64,000 nt of DNA, from NCBI GenBank assembly GCA_020851835.1, contig JADZBZ010000167.1:1-64000 (forward strand), written 5' to 3'. The stretch is from Acidobacteriota bacterium (GTDB taxonomy: Bacteria > Acidobacteriota > Vicinamibacteria > Vicinamibacterales > UBA2999). Below the pieces are notes generated by a model, which saw only the letters and a program-made list of their open reading frames with translations, did no database searches and was not told where the DNA came from. Each line of letters begins with the position of its first letter. Positions within the stretch are counted from its first letter, which is position 1. Positions 14,555 through 22,757 of the stretch are shown here, piece after piece. Both the position numbers and the translations under genes were made by a program.

Positions 14555-15406
14555 ATGACAGACCAGCGGACCGTGCTAATCACCGGCGCCACGGGCAGGC
14601 AGGGAGGCGCGACCTTGCGGGCCCTGCGCGGTCAGGGTTTCGCCCTGCGGGCCATGACGCGTAAACCCGCCAGTGAAGCCGCCGAGGCGGTCGCGCATCT
14701 GGGCGCCGACGTCGTCTACGGCGACCTCGATGACTCGTCCTCGCTCGAGGCCGCCCTGGCCGGCGCCTGGGGCGTCTTCGCCGTGCAGAACACCTGGGAG
14801 GCCGGTGTCGAGAAGGAAGAGGAACAGGGCAAACGCCTGGCCGCCGTCGCGCGAAAGGCCGGCGTGCAGCACTTCGTGTACAGCTCGGTCGCCTCGGCAC
14901 AGCGGCACACGGGCATTCCCCACTTCGAGAACAAGTGGAGAATCGAAGAAACCGTGCGTGGGTTGAAGTTTCCGTCGCACGTCATCATTCGGCCCGTCTT
15001 CTTCATGGAGAATCTGGTGACGCCGTGGTTCCTGCGCGATGACACGCTCTCGACGGCCATGGATCCCTCCACGGTGCTGCAGATGATTGCCGCCGCCGAC
15101 ATCGGCCGGTACGGCGCCCGCGCCTTTGTCGATGCCGGCTCGCTCAACCGCCGCGAGATCGACATCGCCGGAGACGCGGCGACGATGCCTCGAACAGCGG
15201 AGGTGCTCGGCCGGCATTTTCACCGGCGGATCGCGTTCGTGCGTGTGCCGATCGAACAGATTCGCGCCGGCAGCGATGATTTCGCCCTGATGCTGGAATG
15301 GTTCGACCGCGAGGGCTACAGCGTGGATATCCCTGGACTCCAGCGGGAGTTTGGCATCGCACCGACGACGCTCGACGCGTGGGCCGACCAAGTCTCCCAC
15401 GGGTAG
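14555..15406 (+). CDS. NmrA-like NAD(P)-binding protein
   Basis: This 283-aa atypical short-chain dehydrogenase-fold protein has the dinucleotide motif GATGRQGG at residues 10-17. A VYSSVASAQRHTGIPHFENK stretch follows, in which the usual active-site Tyr is replaced, as in NmrA and HSCARG redox sensors. The C-terminal half has the substrate-domain features of the NmrA family. These proteins often bind NADP(H) to sense redox balance and need not be enzymes. ATG 14555 is preferred to an earlier in-frame start because AAGGGGA lies 7 bases before it. It stands alone behind promoter site A. Confidence 0.85.
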   Translation: MTDQRTVLITGATGRQGGATLRALRGQGFALRAMTRKPASEAAEAVAHLGADVVYGDLDDSSSLEAALAGAWGVFAVQNTWEAGVEKEEEQGKRLAAVARKAGVQHFVYSSVASAQRHTGIPHFENKWRIEETVRGLKFPSHVIIRPVFFMENLVTPWFLRDDTLSTAMDPSTVLQMIAAADIGRYGARAFVDAGSLNRREIDIAGDAATMPRTAEVLGRHFHRRIAFVRVPIEQIRAGSDDFALMLEWFDREGYSVDIPGLQREFGIAPTTLDAWADQVSHG

Positions 15407-15428
15407 TCGAGATGGGGTGGAATTTGGA

Positions 15429-17711
15429 TCACTTCGACTTGAGCGATACCGGCAGCTCGAGCGTCGCCGGTGCCAAGCAGTACTGATCATTGCACGCTTG
15501 GACGCGCAGCTTCAGTGTCGCGGTCGAGGCTGGGAGCCCAGGCACGAGCGCGCGCAGTTCTATCCGTCCGGAGTACACGGCGATCCCCTGCGGCGCGAAC
15601 GGCGCCCTGAAGGTTTCCGCCGGCGGGTAGTCCACATGCAGCTTCGCCCCGTCCACGAACGTCAACTCGGTGGGAATCAGATTGCGGTCGGACGCCGGGT
15701 TGGCATTGATGTGGTAACCGGGATCGATATCGATGACCACGCGCAACTCAGCACTCTGTTTGCCAGCAGCCCGCCGGGGCAGCAGGCTGGCCGTGGCAGG
15801 CACGTGGTCGGCGGAACCCGGCAACCCGGCCGACGGCTGCCCCGCTGCCGGCTCGGCCCGATTTAGCGCGGTCTGCAACGGCGGCTGACTGAGCCAGGCG
15901 AGCAGCGCGCCCCAGTCGTAGGGCCGTGCGGCAATCTGTCCGGACAGTGGCGCCAGGGCGCGCCGACCGGCGGTCGCGTACCGCACGTGACCGCCCTCGG
16001 CGCCGAGACCCAACAACAGCGCGACGGTCGCCGACTGACCGGCGGGCTGCACCGAGTCGCCGTCTGCCGGCGGCGCCACGAGCAGGTCGCTGGCGTCGGC
16101 GGTCGTTGCCAGCGATCCGTCGGGCCGGGCAAAGCGCGTGAGCATGGCGTCGGCGACCTGTTGTGCGCGCGTGCGCCACTCGGCCTCGCCGGTGATCTCG
16201 TGCAGGGCCAGGAACGCCTGTCCCAGCAGCGCGTAGTCATCGAGAAACCCGCCGCCTCCAGCGTGATCCTGAAAGAACTGATGCCTCAGCAGGCCGGTGC
16301 TCGCATCGAACGCCTGATTCCAGGCCCACCTCGCAGCGTCGGTGGCGGTGCGCGTCAGCGCCGGATTGTCCAGAGCCTGGCCGGCCTGAAGGAACCCCAG
16401 GATGGCCAGCGCGTTATCGCCGATGACGATCTTCTCGTCGCGCGCCGGCTGCGGCCGGCGGCTGCGCGCCGCCAACAGCTTGTCGCGCAGCGGTGCGAGC
16501 GTCTCGACCGCAGCAGCCAGGTGATCTTTGTCGGCGAGCACCTGCGCCTTGTCGCGATCCAGCCGCAGCACGCCGCCGGGCGACGGCTTCTGGCCACCGA
16601 AGCTCTCGGGCATCGGCGTCAACATGTAGAGGGCGAGGAATCGTCGGGTATCGGCCGCGCCCAAGACCGACTGAATTTGCTCTTTGGTCCAGACGTAGCT
16701 GACCCCTTCGACGCCGTCGATCTGTGAATCCTGGGCGCTGTAGAAACCGCCGCCCTCCGCCTGCATCTCCGTGGTGAGGTAGTGCGCCGTGCGCCGCGCC
16801 ACCAGCTTGAAGAATGGTCGCCCGGTGATGGCGTAGGCCTGCGCGTACACTGCCAGCAGTTGGGCGTTGTCGTACAGCATCTTCTCGAAGTGCGGAATAG
16901 ACCAGGTTGGCTCGGTGCTGTAGCGATGAAAGCCGCCGGCGAGTTGGTCCATCACGCCGCCTTCGGCCATCGCCTGCAGCGTGGCGGTGACCATGTTCAA
17001 GACGTTGCGGTCGTGGGTCAGCCGGGCATCGGACAGCAGCGCCGAGAGCACCGGCTCCTCCGGAAACATGGTCGAGCCGCCCCGGAACCCGCTGTTGGTC
17101 CCGTCGAACTGCGCCGCGGCCTGCTTGACGGCCTCGGCGAGCCACGACTCGGGCGCCAGCGGGGCGCCGCCGGCCGCGCTCGGCCGGCTTTCTGCCTGCT
17201 GCAGGGCCTGATAGACCCGCGCACTCGTCTCGGTGACTTTCGCTCGCTCGCCGGTCCAGGCGTCGTGCAGAGACGTGAGAATGGACGGAAATCCAGTCCG
17301 GCCGCCCTGGTCTGTCGGCGGGAAGTAGCTGCCCGCGAAAAACGGCTTGAGGTCCGGCGTCAGAAACACGTTATTGGGCCAACCGCCGGCGCCGGTCATG
17401 ATTTGGGTGGCCAGCATGTAGACGCCGTCCACGTCGGGCCGCTCCTCGCGGTCCACTTTGATGTTGACGAACCATCGGTTCATCAACGCGGCGATGTCCG
17501 GATTGGAATAGATCTCGCGCTCGGCGACGTGGCACCAGTAGCAGGTGGAGTACCCCACCGACAGGAAGATCGGCTTGTTCTCGCGACGGGCTTTCTCGAT
17601 CGCCTCGGGTCCCCACGGGTACCAGTCCACCGGATTATGGGCGTGCATCAGCAAGTACGGATCGTGGCTGTCAATCAACCGGTTGGTATACGTGGTGCCG
17701 TCGAACGTCAC
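15429..17711 (-). CDS. DUF255 thioredoxin-fold protein fused to a DsbD-alpha-like domain
   Basis: This 760-aa protein opens with the highly conserved DUF255 (YyaL/SSP411) thioredoxin-like domain: HAHNPVDWYPWG, then STCYWCHV with a CxxC-like active site near residue 58, then DREERPDVDG. The middle (about 180-600) is the (alpha/alpha)6-barrel of this family. The last 120 residues (IDIDPGYHINANP, then CNDQYC) match the N-terminal, thiol-reducing domain of DsbD. That fusion suggests a thiol-disulfide role, but no signal peptide precedes the GTG start. The start overlaps the stop of a 33-codon frame (GTGA). It is driven by promoter site B. Confidence 0.85.
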   Translation of the reverse strand: MTFDGTTYTNRLIDSHDPYLLMHAHNPVDWYPWGPEAIEKARRENKPIFLSVGYSTCYWCHVAEREIYSNPDIAALMNRWFVNIKVDREERPDVDGVYMLATQIMTGAGGWPNNVFLTPDLKPFFAGSYFPPTDQGGRTGFPSILTSLHDAWTGERAKVTETSARVYQALQQAESRPSAAGGAPLAPESWLAEAVKQAAAQFDGTNSGFRGGSTMFPEEPVLSALLSDARLTHDRNVLNMVTATLQAMAEGGVMDQLAGGFHRYSTEPTWSIPHFEKMLYDNAQLLAVYAQAYAITGRPFFKLVARRTAHYLTTEMQAEGGGFYSAQDSQIDGVEGVSYVWTKEQIQSVLGAADTRRFLALYMLTPMPESFGGQKPSPGGVLRLDRDKAQVLADKDHLAAAVETLAPLRDKLLAARSRRPQPARDEKIVIGDNALAILGFLQAGQALDNPALTRTATDAARWAWNQAFDASTGLLRHQFFQDHAGGGGFLDDYALLGQAFLALHEITGEAEWRTRAQQVADAMLTRFARPDGSLATTADASDLLVAPPADGDSVQPAGQSATVALLLGLGAEGGHVRYATAGRRALAPLSGQIAARPYDWGALLAWLSQPPLQTALNRAEPAAGQPSAGLPGSADHVPATASLLPRRAAGKQSAELRVVIDIDPGYHINANPASDRNLIPTELTFVDGAKLHVDYPPAETFRAPFAPQGIAVYSGRIELRALVPGLPASTATLKLRVQACNDQYCLAPATLELPVSLKSK

Positions 17712-17809
17712 GCCGGACGTCTTCGGCCCATGCGCCGCGCGACTCGTTCGAGTTCCGCCCGTTCGTCGTCTGGGAACTGACCCGGCTCAGGTGCTCGCAG
17801 TGTCGTCAT
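17708..17809 (-). CDS. Possible 33-codon leader peptide before the DUF255 gene
   Basis: The frame has an ATG with GGAG eight bases upstream and 33 codons rich in Arg, Glu and Pro (MTTLRAPEPGQF...), ending in a TGA that overlaps the GTG start of the DUF255 gene. The GTGA overlap suggests translational coupling. It lies wholly downstream of promoter site B, within the predicted mRNA. I do not recognise the peptide. Confidence 0.35.
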   Translation of the reverse strand: MTTLRAPEPGQFPDDERAELERVARRMGRRRPA

Positions 17810-17828
17810 CGTGAACGCTCCAGGAGAA

Positions 17829-18809
17829 TCAAATATGAGTGCCGGCGTGGCCGACAACATTACCCGGGCCCGTCGAAACCTGGTCGCGAATCGCGATCTC
17901 CCTCCTGCACCACTCCTCGAGACGTTCCGGGGTGCCGAGGTCCGACCAGCCCATCGAGGCGGGCCATGTGTACACGTCGAGGCCGCTGGCTGGCGCGATC
18001 ACGTCTCGGGAGAAATCCGCTCTCACCATTCCCGCGTATTCGCTCGCGACGACCTGGGAGCGTTCCTCCACCGGCGCGGAGAACGCTCCGGACAGGCGTT
18101 CGTGGAGATCCGGCAGGTGTTGCCGGTACAGGCCGAGGAGGGCGTCGGCGCGCGCGACGAGCACCATCGTATTCCACACGGCGCCCAACGCGAGCAGACG
18201 CTCGGCTTCCGCGCTCTGCGGTTTCTCGACGAATGTCGCCACTGGTGCGACGCGACAGAGGGTCGGCCGACCTGGCGTGCCCTCGACCCGGGTAATCCAG
18301 CCGTATCCGGCGTCGGCCGACCACGCTTCTGCCCCGAAGAGGACGATGCGGCTCTCGCCTGACCGGATCCGTTCGACGGCGTCGCGTACGCCGAGCCGAA
18401 ACTGTCGGACGTCCCCGACACCGTGATCGGACGGCGTCAGCAGGACGCAGGCATGCGGCGCGTGTTCAACGACCGTGAGCAGTCCCAGCAGCACGCCGGC
18501 CGCGGTGCCGCGGTCAGCCGGTTGATACGCGATGAGTCCCAATCCGGCGAGGTCGCGGTGCACGTGCAGGTACCGTCGGTGCGCTTCGTCCACCACCGTG
18601 ACGGTCCGCGCTGACGGCGTCAGCGCCGCGACGCGGTCGAGCGTCTGCCCCAGAAGCGTCGGCCCGCTGCGCGCGCACCAGAATTGCTTCGGCACCCCGC
18701 CGGTCACGGCCGCCAGCCGTCGGCCCGCGCCGCCGGCGAGCACGACCGCCCAGAGGGGAGCGGCTGGGTCGCGCCATGAAGCCCGTCGCTCGCTACTCAT
18801 TTTACTCAT
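17829..18809 (-). CDS. Mannose-1-phosphate guanylyltransferase-like nucleotidyltransferase
   Basis: This 326-aa protein starts its GT-A fold with VVLAGGAGRRL at about 19-29 and PKQFW, the NTP-binding signature of the ManC/GMP group. LLTPSDHGV, the metal-binding region, follows near 130, then FVEKP near 205 and WNTMVLVARA. It lacks the C-terminal cupin of bifunctional ManC, so it would be a monofunctional enzyme. The exact sugar phosphate is uncertain. The ATG at 18809 overlaps the end of the zinc-finger gene by 8 bases; ATG 18800 is an alternative. Promoter site B for the next gene lies inside its last codons. Confidence 0.82.
   Translation of the reverse strand: MSKMSSERRASWRDPAAPLWAVVLAGGAGRRLAAVTGGVPKQFWCARSGPTLLGQTLDRVAALTPSARTVTVVDEAHRRYLHVHRDLAGLGLIAYQPADRGTAAGVLLGLLTVVEHAPHACVLLTPSDHGVGDVRQFRLGVRDAVERIRSGESRIVLFGAEAWSADAGYGWITRVEGTPGRPTLCRVAPVATFVEKPQSAEAERLLALGAVWNTMVLVARADALLGLYRQHLPDLHERLSGAFSAPVEERSQVVASEYAGMVRADFSRDVIAPASGLDVYTWPASMGWSDLGTPERLEEWCRREIAIRDQVSTGPGNVVGHAGTHI
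17837..17864 (-). promoter_or_regulatory. ECF-type promoter, site B (DUF255 gene), inside the nucleotidyltransferase 3' end
   Basis: GGTAAT at 17864-17859, 16 bases, GCACTC at 17842-17837. It sits within the last dozen codons of the upstream gene and is followed by the 33-codon frame and the GTG at 17711. Confidence 0.55.
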
Positions 18810-19032
18810 TGGCGTCAGCAAACCGCGCCAGGATCTCGTCCCGCACTCGGTCCGGAAGGGGCTCGGGTTGCGGACCGTCCATCGTCCGCATGGCGGCGCG
18901 CAGGCGCTTGAGCGTGACGCGGCACTGCCGGCACATGCCGAGGTGATAGTGGAAGCGCAGCCGGTCGAGCCATGCGAGTTCGCCGTCCACATACGCCGTG
19001 AGGAGATCGGAGTTAGTGCCGCAGCGCGCCAT
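18802..19032 (-). CDS. Small zinc-finger (anti-sigma type) protein
   Basis: This 76-aa cytoplasmic protein has the fold of the zf-HC2/ZAS domain: LLTAYVDGELAW, then HYHLGMCRQCRV giving His-x3-Cys-x2-Cys at about residues 34-41. It lacks a membrane segment. The start ATG 19032 has GGAGG seven bases upstream. No sigma gene adjoins it; it precedes and overlaps the nucleotidyltransferase gene and follows promoter site C. It could be a soluble antagonist of the sigma factor that reads these promoters, giving feedback. Confidence 0.75.
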   Translation of the reverse strand: MARCGTNSDLLTAYVDGELAWLDRLRFHYHLGMCRQCRVTLKRLRAAMRTMDGPQPEPLPDRVRDEILARFADANE

Positions 19033-19089
19033 GGCGAACCTCCAGGCCCCGTGGAATCGGTTAGCATTCACGACGAGCGTCCGCCCGAA

Positions 19090-19117
19090 TGGTCTCGTCA
19101 CCTGGCGGAGCATTACG
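19090..19117 (-). promoter_or_regulatory. ECF-type promoter, site C (zinc-finger/nucleotidyltransferase operon)
   Basis: CGTAAT at 19117-19112, 16 bases, AGACCA at 19095-19090. The ATG at 19032 lies 57 bases further. The -10 half is a slight variant (ACC instead of ACT), as in site F. Confidence 0.5.
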
Positions 19118-19129
19118 GTCCATCGGGCG

Positions 19130-20104
19130 TCATCGCCGGATCACGGTCGCATCCGGAAAGAACGCCTGCCACGCAAACCAGTACGACAAAGTCAGCGGCA
19201 CGCGCTCGAGTGTCGCTCCAGCCAACGTCCCGGCCGTGGCGGAGCCATCGAACGCGCTCCACTCCGAGCCGGTCTCCTTGTCGATGAGGACAGTCGGGCG
19301 CGCGCCGGACCCGTCGGCGGTCGCGGCGACGATGAAGGTCTCGCCGTCGACCGACGCGACGATCACCCCAGCGGCCGCGACGTCGTCCAGGGGCACGGCG
19401 AATGCGCGGCCGTTGAATCGGAATGCCGCGACGCGCGTCTTCGCCGGCAGGGCCCGGCGATTGACGCGCGTCCGCCCGGTGACGCCGATCTCGCCGGTAC
19501 CGTGGTACGGCCGGTACACGTCGGAGGCGCCGTTCAGCCCTCCGGCTTCGATCTTCGTGAGGACCAACGTGTCAGGGTGCCTCGTTCGCCACGCCTTCCA
19601 GCGCATCATGTCGGACGGCAGGACCTTCAGCGCGGCGCCGCGCAACGGTCCCTGAATCGCCGCTCCCGCGGCCTGTGCCCACCAGGAATCGGTCTGGCGG
19701 TCGTACATGACCAGGTTGTCGCGCCACAACATGCCCGACACGCCAAAGCTCAACGTCCGGCCCTGGACCTGGCGGGCGTACACGATGCCCGTGTAGCAGA
19801 GCGGGCACCACGTGACGGCGATGGGCACCGATCCCAACTTGTCGTTCACGATTTCGTGGCCGTTCAGCAGCCACGTCGAATAGGCCTTCGCCGTCTGGCC
19901 GTCGAAGACGCCGATCACGAGTTCGTCATCGGCCATGAACGAGGTCTTCGCCGCCGGCACAAACACCGGCCGGTCGATGGCCGGAATGCCGTCTTTCGGC
20001 AGGCCGCGCATGACGGGATCGCCGTCGATGACCGCGACCTCGGACCACGGCCGCTGCGCGGCGGGCGCGGCCGCGAGCATCACGGCCAGCAGGTATCTGC
20101 CCAT
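19130..20104 (-). CDS. DUF3179 secreted protein
   Basis: This 324-aa protein has a short signal peptide (about 1-16). DUF3179 proteins of unknown function carry a conserved WCPLCYTG motif, here at about residues 99-106, and a downstream DSWWAQAAGAAIQGPLRG region; both are present. The paired cysteines suggest metal or thiol chemistry in the periplasm. The start has GAGGGGG upstream and lies only about 20 bases behind promoter site D, so the leader is very short. It ends 13 bases before site C of the next operon. Confidence 0.85.
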   Translation of the reverse strand: MGRYLLAVMLAAAPAAQRPWSEVAVIDGDPVMRGLPKDGIPAIDRPVFVPAAKTSFMADDELVIGVFDGQTAKAYSTWLLNGHEIVNDKLGSVPIAVTWCPLCYTGIVYARQVQGRTLSFGVSGMLWRDNLVMYDRQTDSWWAQAAGAAIQGPLRGAALKVLPSDMMRWKAWRTRHPDTLVLTKIEAGGLNGASDVYRPYHGTGEIGVTGRTRVNRRALPAKTRVAAFRFNGRAFAVPLDDVAAAGVIVASVDGETFIVAATADGSGARPTVLIDKETGSEWSAFDGSATAGTLAGATLERVPLTLSYWFAWQAFFPDATVIRR

Positions 20105-20500
20105 AGCGTCCCCCTCGATGGCCCAGTCTCGGCGACTGGCGCGACGTTACATGGGCCGGACGGGTCATGCGGTTCGGGCTGACCGCTTCGCCCGCAGCCC
20201 GGTAACACCCGGGCGCCTCGAATTGCCCATGCAGCGCGATGAGTGTGAGGTCGCTGGAGGGCTTCATCGAAAAGGCTCGACGTGGACTCGGTGCTGCAGG
20301 CACCATGAGATGAAAACCGAGGCGCACGGAGTGCGCCCCGGCCGTTGGACCGTCGGCAGTGCGTCTGGCGAGAACACCGTCCGAGACGCCGATAACGTAC
20401 GTGACAGATCGCATCAGAGGAACGGTCTGGACTTGGCATTGCCCCCGAGTAATGTCAGCCGCGCGCGCTGCGTGGGCGGCCCCATGGAGGGAGTGAGATA
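20105..20500. other. Divergent intergenic region, DUF3179 / sterol-desaturase-like gene
   Basis: It holds promoter site D on the left. A small hairpin, GCCCGG-TAACAC-CCGGGC, lies at 20197-20214. The remaining 280 bases show no convincing gene. Upstream of the desaturase gene a good ribosome-binding site is visible (GGAGGGAG), but no copy of the shared promoter signal. Confidence 0.5.
20124..20151 (-). promoter_or_regulatory. ECF-type promoter, site D (DUF3179 gene)
   Basis: TGTAAC at 20151-20146, 16 bases, AGACTG at 20129-20124. It is a full match, placed 20 bases before the ATG at 20104. Confidence 0.65.
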
Positions 20501-21340
20501 GTGCACGGAGTCCTGCTGGGTACGGAGCGTGCCGTGAGGCTCCTGGCCTTCGCTGGCATTCTTGCTTCGATGATGCTGTGGGAATTGGCGGCGCCACGGC
20601 GCCGCCAGACCACGGCACGTCTGCGACGATGGCCGGGGAATCTCGGCATGGTCGTGCTCGACACCCTCCTGCTGAGGCTCCTGTTTCCGCTCGCCGGTGT
20701 CGGCGTGGCGCTCGCCATCGAGGCTCGGGGTTGGGGCCTGTTCAATGTCCTGGGAGCGTCGACGTGGCTGGCGGTGCCGGCGTCGATCGTGGCTCTCGAT
20801 CTCGCGATCTATCTCCAGCATGTCCTGTTCCATGCCGTGCCCGCTCTGTGGCGGCTTCACCGCATGCATCATTCCGATATCGAGGTTGACGCGACGACTG
20901 GCGTCCGCTTCCATCCGATCGAGATCCTGCTCTCGATGCTCATCAAGCTTGGCGTCGTCGCATCAATTGGCGCGCCGGCCGTGGCCGTCCTTCTGTTTGA
21001 GATCCTCTTGAACGCGACCTCGGTGTTCAATCACGGCAACGTCCGGTGTCCTCCGGCGATCGATCGGATCGTCCGGTGGTTCGTGGTCACGCCGGACATG
21101 CATCGCGTCCATCACTCGATCGTCGCGCGCGAGACCAACAGTAATTTCGGATTCAATCTCCCCTGGTGGGATCGGCTCTTCGGAACCTATCGAGCGCAGC
21201 CGGCGGCTGGCCATCTCGGCATGATGCTCGGCATCGAGCAGTTCCGGGCGCCACGAGAGCTTCGTCTCGATCGCATGCTCCTCCAGCCGTTTCGCGACGA
21301 CGATCGCACGTATCCGTTGGGCCGCCGTGAGCCGCGATGA
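20501..21340 (+). CDS. Sterol desaturase/fatty acid hydroxylase superfamily membrane protein
   Basis: This 279-aa protein has about four membrane segments (about 10-25, 45-68, 88-108, 145-170). The histidine clusters of the non-haem di-iron hydroxylase superfamily are all present: QHVLFH near 106, HRMHH near 121 and HRVHH near 205. The substrate cannot be told from sequence; lipid hydroxylation is the usual role. It starts at GTG with GGAGGGAG before it. Its stop overlaps the ATG of the glycosyltransferase gene (ATGA), so the two are co-translated. Confidence 0.85.
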   Translation: MHGVLLGTERAVRLLAFAGILASMMLWELAAPRRRQTTARLRRWPGNLGMVVLDTLLLRLLFPLAGVGVALAIEARGWGLFNVLGASTWLAVPASIVALDLAIYLQHVLFHAVPALWRLHRMHHSDIEVDATTGVRFHPIEILLSMLIKLGVVASIGAPAVAVLLFEILLNATSVFNHGNVRCPPAIDRIVRWFVVTPDMHRVHHSIVARETNSNFGFNLPWWDRLFGTYRAQPAAGHLGMMLGIEQFRAPRELRLDRMLLQPFRDDDRTYPLGRREPR

Positions 21341-22035
21341 TCTCGATCATTGTGCCGACCCACAACGAGGCGGCCATTCTCGACGACACGCTCAGCGGCA
21401 TCCTGCGACTGCAGCGCGAGGCAGGTGTCGAGCTGATCGTGACCGATGGAGGCAGCACAGATGAGACCGTGGCCATCGCGCGCCGGTACGCGCGCGTAGT
21501 CGAAGCCCCGAAGGGCAAAGGCAGCCAGCTCAACGCCGGCGCGCATGCGGCAGGGGGCGACGTGTTCTTCTTCGTCCATGCCGACACGTGGCTTCCGGAG
21601 GGCACACTACGAACCATCGAGACGGCGGTGCGTGCCGGCTACGACGGCGGCGGATTCTCGAATGCTTTCGAGTCTCACAATCGGCGCATCAAGATCGTCG
21701 GTCGCGCAATCCGGTTCCAGTTCCGTGACAAGGAGAACGATCCCGCCAATACGTCGTTTTACGGCGACAACGGCATCTTTGCGACGCGCACCGCGTTCGA
21801 GGCCCTGGGCGGCTTCAAGCCGTTGCCGATCATGGAAGACTACGACTTCTCGCGGAGACTACGCGAGCGCTTTCGAGCGATCCGGATCGTCGATCCCAAG
21901 CTCGTCGTGTCCTCCAGACGGCAACGGCACGCGGGGCTGATCCGTACACATCTGCAGTGGTTCCTGATCAAACGGCTGTACCTGTTGGGCGTGCCGCCCC
22001 AAGTTCTGGCCCGGTGGTACGGCGACGTGCGCTGA
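21337..22035 (+). CDS. TIGR04283-type glycosyltransferase (first copy)
   Basis: This 232-aa GT-A (family 2-like) protein shows IIVPTHNEAAIL at the start, VTDGGSTDET near 36-45 and HADTWLPEGT near 80. A FYGDNGIFATRTAF stretch and a C-terminal LLGVPPQVLARWYGDVR follow; the last is characteristic of the family linked to arsenosugar and selenodomain gene sets. A second copy lies at 57237-57929 in the arsM/arsS operon. Here it is coupled to a desaturase-like enzyme, which points to glycosylation of a lipid product. That link is inference. Confidence 0.85.
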   Translation: MISIIVPTHNEAAILDDTLSGILRLQREAGVELIVTDGGSTDETVAIARRYARVVEAPKGKGSQLNAGAHAAGGDVFFFVHADTWLPEGTLRTIETAVRAGYDGGGFSNAFESHNRRIKIVGRAIRFQFRDKENDPANTSFYGDNGIFATRTAFEALGGFKPLPIMEDYDFSRRLRERFRAIRIVDPKLVVSSRRQRHAGLIRTHLQWFLIKRLYLLGVPPQVLARWYGDVR

Positions 22036-22146
22036 CGTCCTCGAACGAACGTCAGGATATGCGCGCGTCAGCGCGGGGAGCATGCCTATGCCGAGGCCGT
22101 GCGGGGCCGGCAGAGTGCCTGTTGACCGGCCGCGCCGCCAAAATGC

Positions 22147-22184
22147 CAGGAGCCCGTCCGGGCGTGTCCCCGAACAGGCTCCTG
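22147..22184. terminator. Hairpin between convergent genes
   Basis: The 8-bp inverted repeat CAGGAGCC / GGCTCCTG, with further pairing inside (CGGG/CCCG), lies between the glycosyltransferase stop (22035) and the stop of the minus-strand gene (22201). It could end transcription in both directions. There is no strong U-run. Confidence 0.55.
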
Positions 22185-22200
22185 CCGACGTGACGCGTGG

Positions 22201-22632
22201 TTACATCATGGTCTTGATGTCGTAGGGCTCGCCCTTGGCGGGGATGACCCGCATCGCAATGAACGTGGCCTTGTCCTTGGAATAGACGCCCATGATCTTG
22301 ACCTTCTCGGCCATGTGCGCGGCCAGCTGGCTGGAAGGCGCGGCCAGGATGATCGTCCTGTTCGCCTGTTTGATGGCCGTCGGGATGCCGAGGTTTGCGC
22401 AGACCGTCGCGCAGTTGGGCACCTTGGCCATCTTGCCATCCATGCTGACCATGTGGTCCTGGCCGGCATTCTGTTCGGGCATGAGCCCGTAACACTTCGT
22501 GTCCACCAGGACGCCCTCGATCGTGTCCATCTTCATGGTCATGCCCATACCGGATGCGCCCTGGGCATGCGCCATAGTCCCTGCCGTAGCCATCGCGGAC
22601 AGGGTTACCGCCAGCAAAAGTCCAGACCTCAT
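22201..22632 (-). CDS. Small secreted protein with conserved Cys pattern, unknown function
   Basis: This 143-aa protein has a signal peptide (1-23, ending AHAQ). The mature part begins with a Met-rich stretch (GMGMTMKMD), then GVLVDTKCYGL, a DHMVSMDGKM segment and NCATVCANLGIPTA. This Cys / His / Cys-x3-Cys layout recurs in small periplasmic proteins of unknown role and may bind metal. It is monocistronic behind promoter site E. Function is not assigned. Confidence 0.7.
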   Translation of the reverse strand: MRSGLLLAVTLSAMATAGTMAHAQGASGMGMTMKMDTIEGVLVDTKCYGLMPEQNAGQDHMVSMDGKMAKVPNCATVCANLGIPTAIKQANRTIILAAPSSQLAAHMAEKVKIMGVYSKDKATFIAMRVIPAKGEPYDIKTMM

Positions 22633-22693
22633 GTGTCACCTCTCGGGTTTTCTGTTGAGTACGGACTGGTCCTCGACCAATCCCCGTCCCCTT

Positions 22694-22721
22694 CGTCCCG
22701 CCATGGTGTCGATCCGTTACA
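22694..22721 (-). promoter_or_regulatory. ECF-type promoter, site E (small secreted protein)
   Basis: TGTAAC at 22721-22716, 16 bases, GGGACG at 22699-22694, 61 bases before the ATG. The -35 half is perfect. The -10 half matches only partly and is the weakest in the set. Confidence 0.4.
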
Positions 22722-22757
22722 GCCATTCCCTGAGGGCCTCGCCCACGTGCTGTGGGT

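Noticed and set aside
17811..18362. Plus-strand frame beginning behind AGGAGA
   Set aside because: It is opposite the nucleotidyltransferase gene, whose motifs are unmistakable, and encodes nothing recognisable.
20197..20214. GGTAAC in the intergenic hairpin as a further ECF site for the desaturase gene
   Set aside because: Sixteen bases on there is TTGCCC, no ACT/ACC element, and the distance to the GTG is too large.
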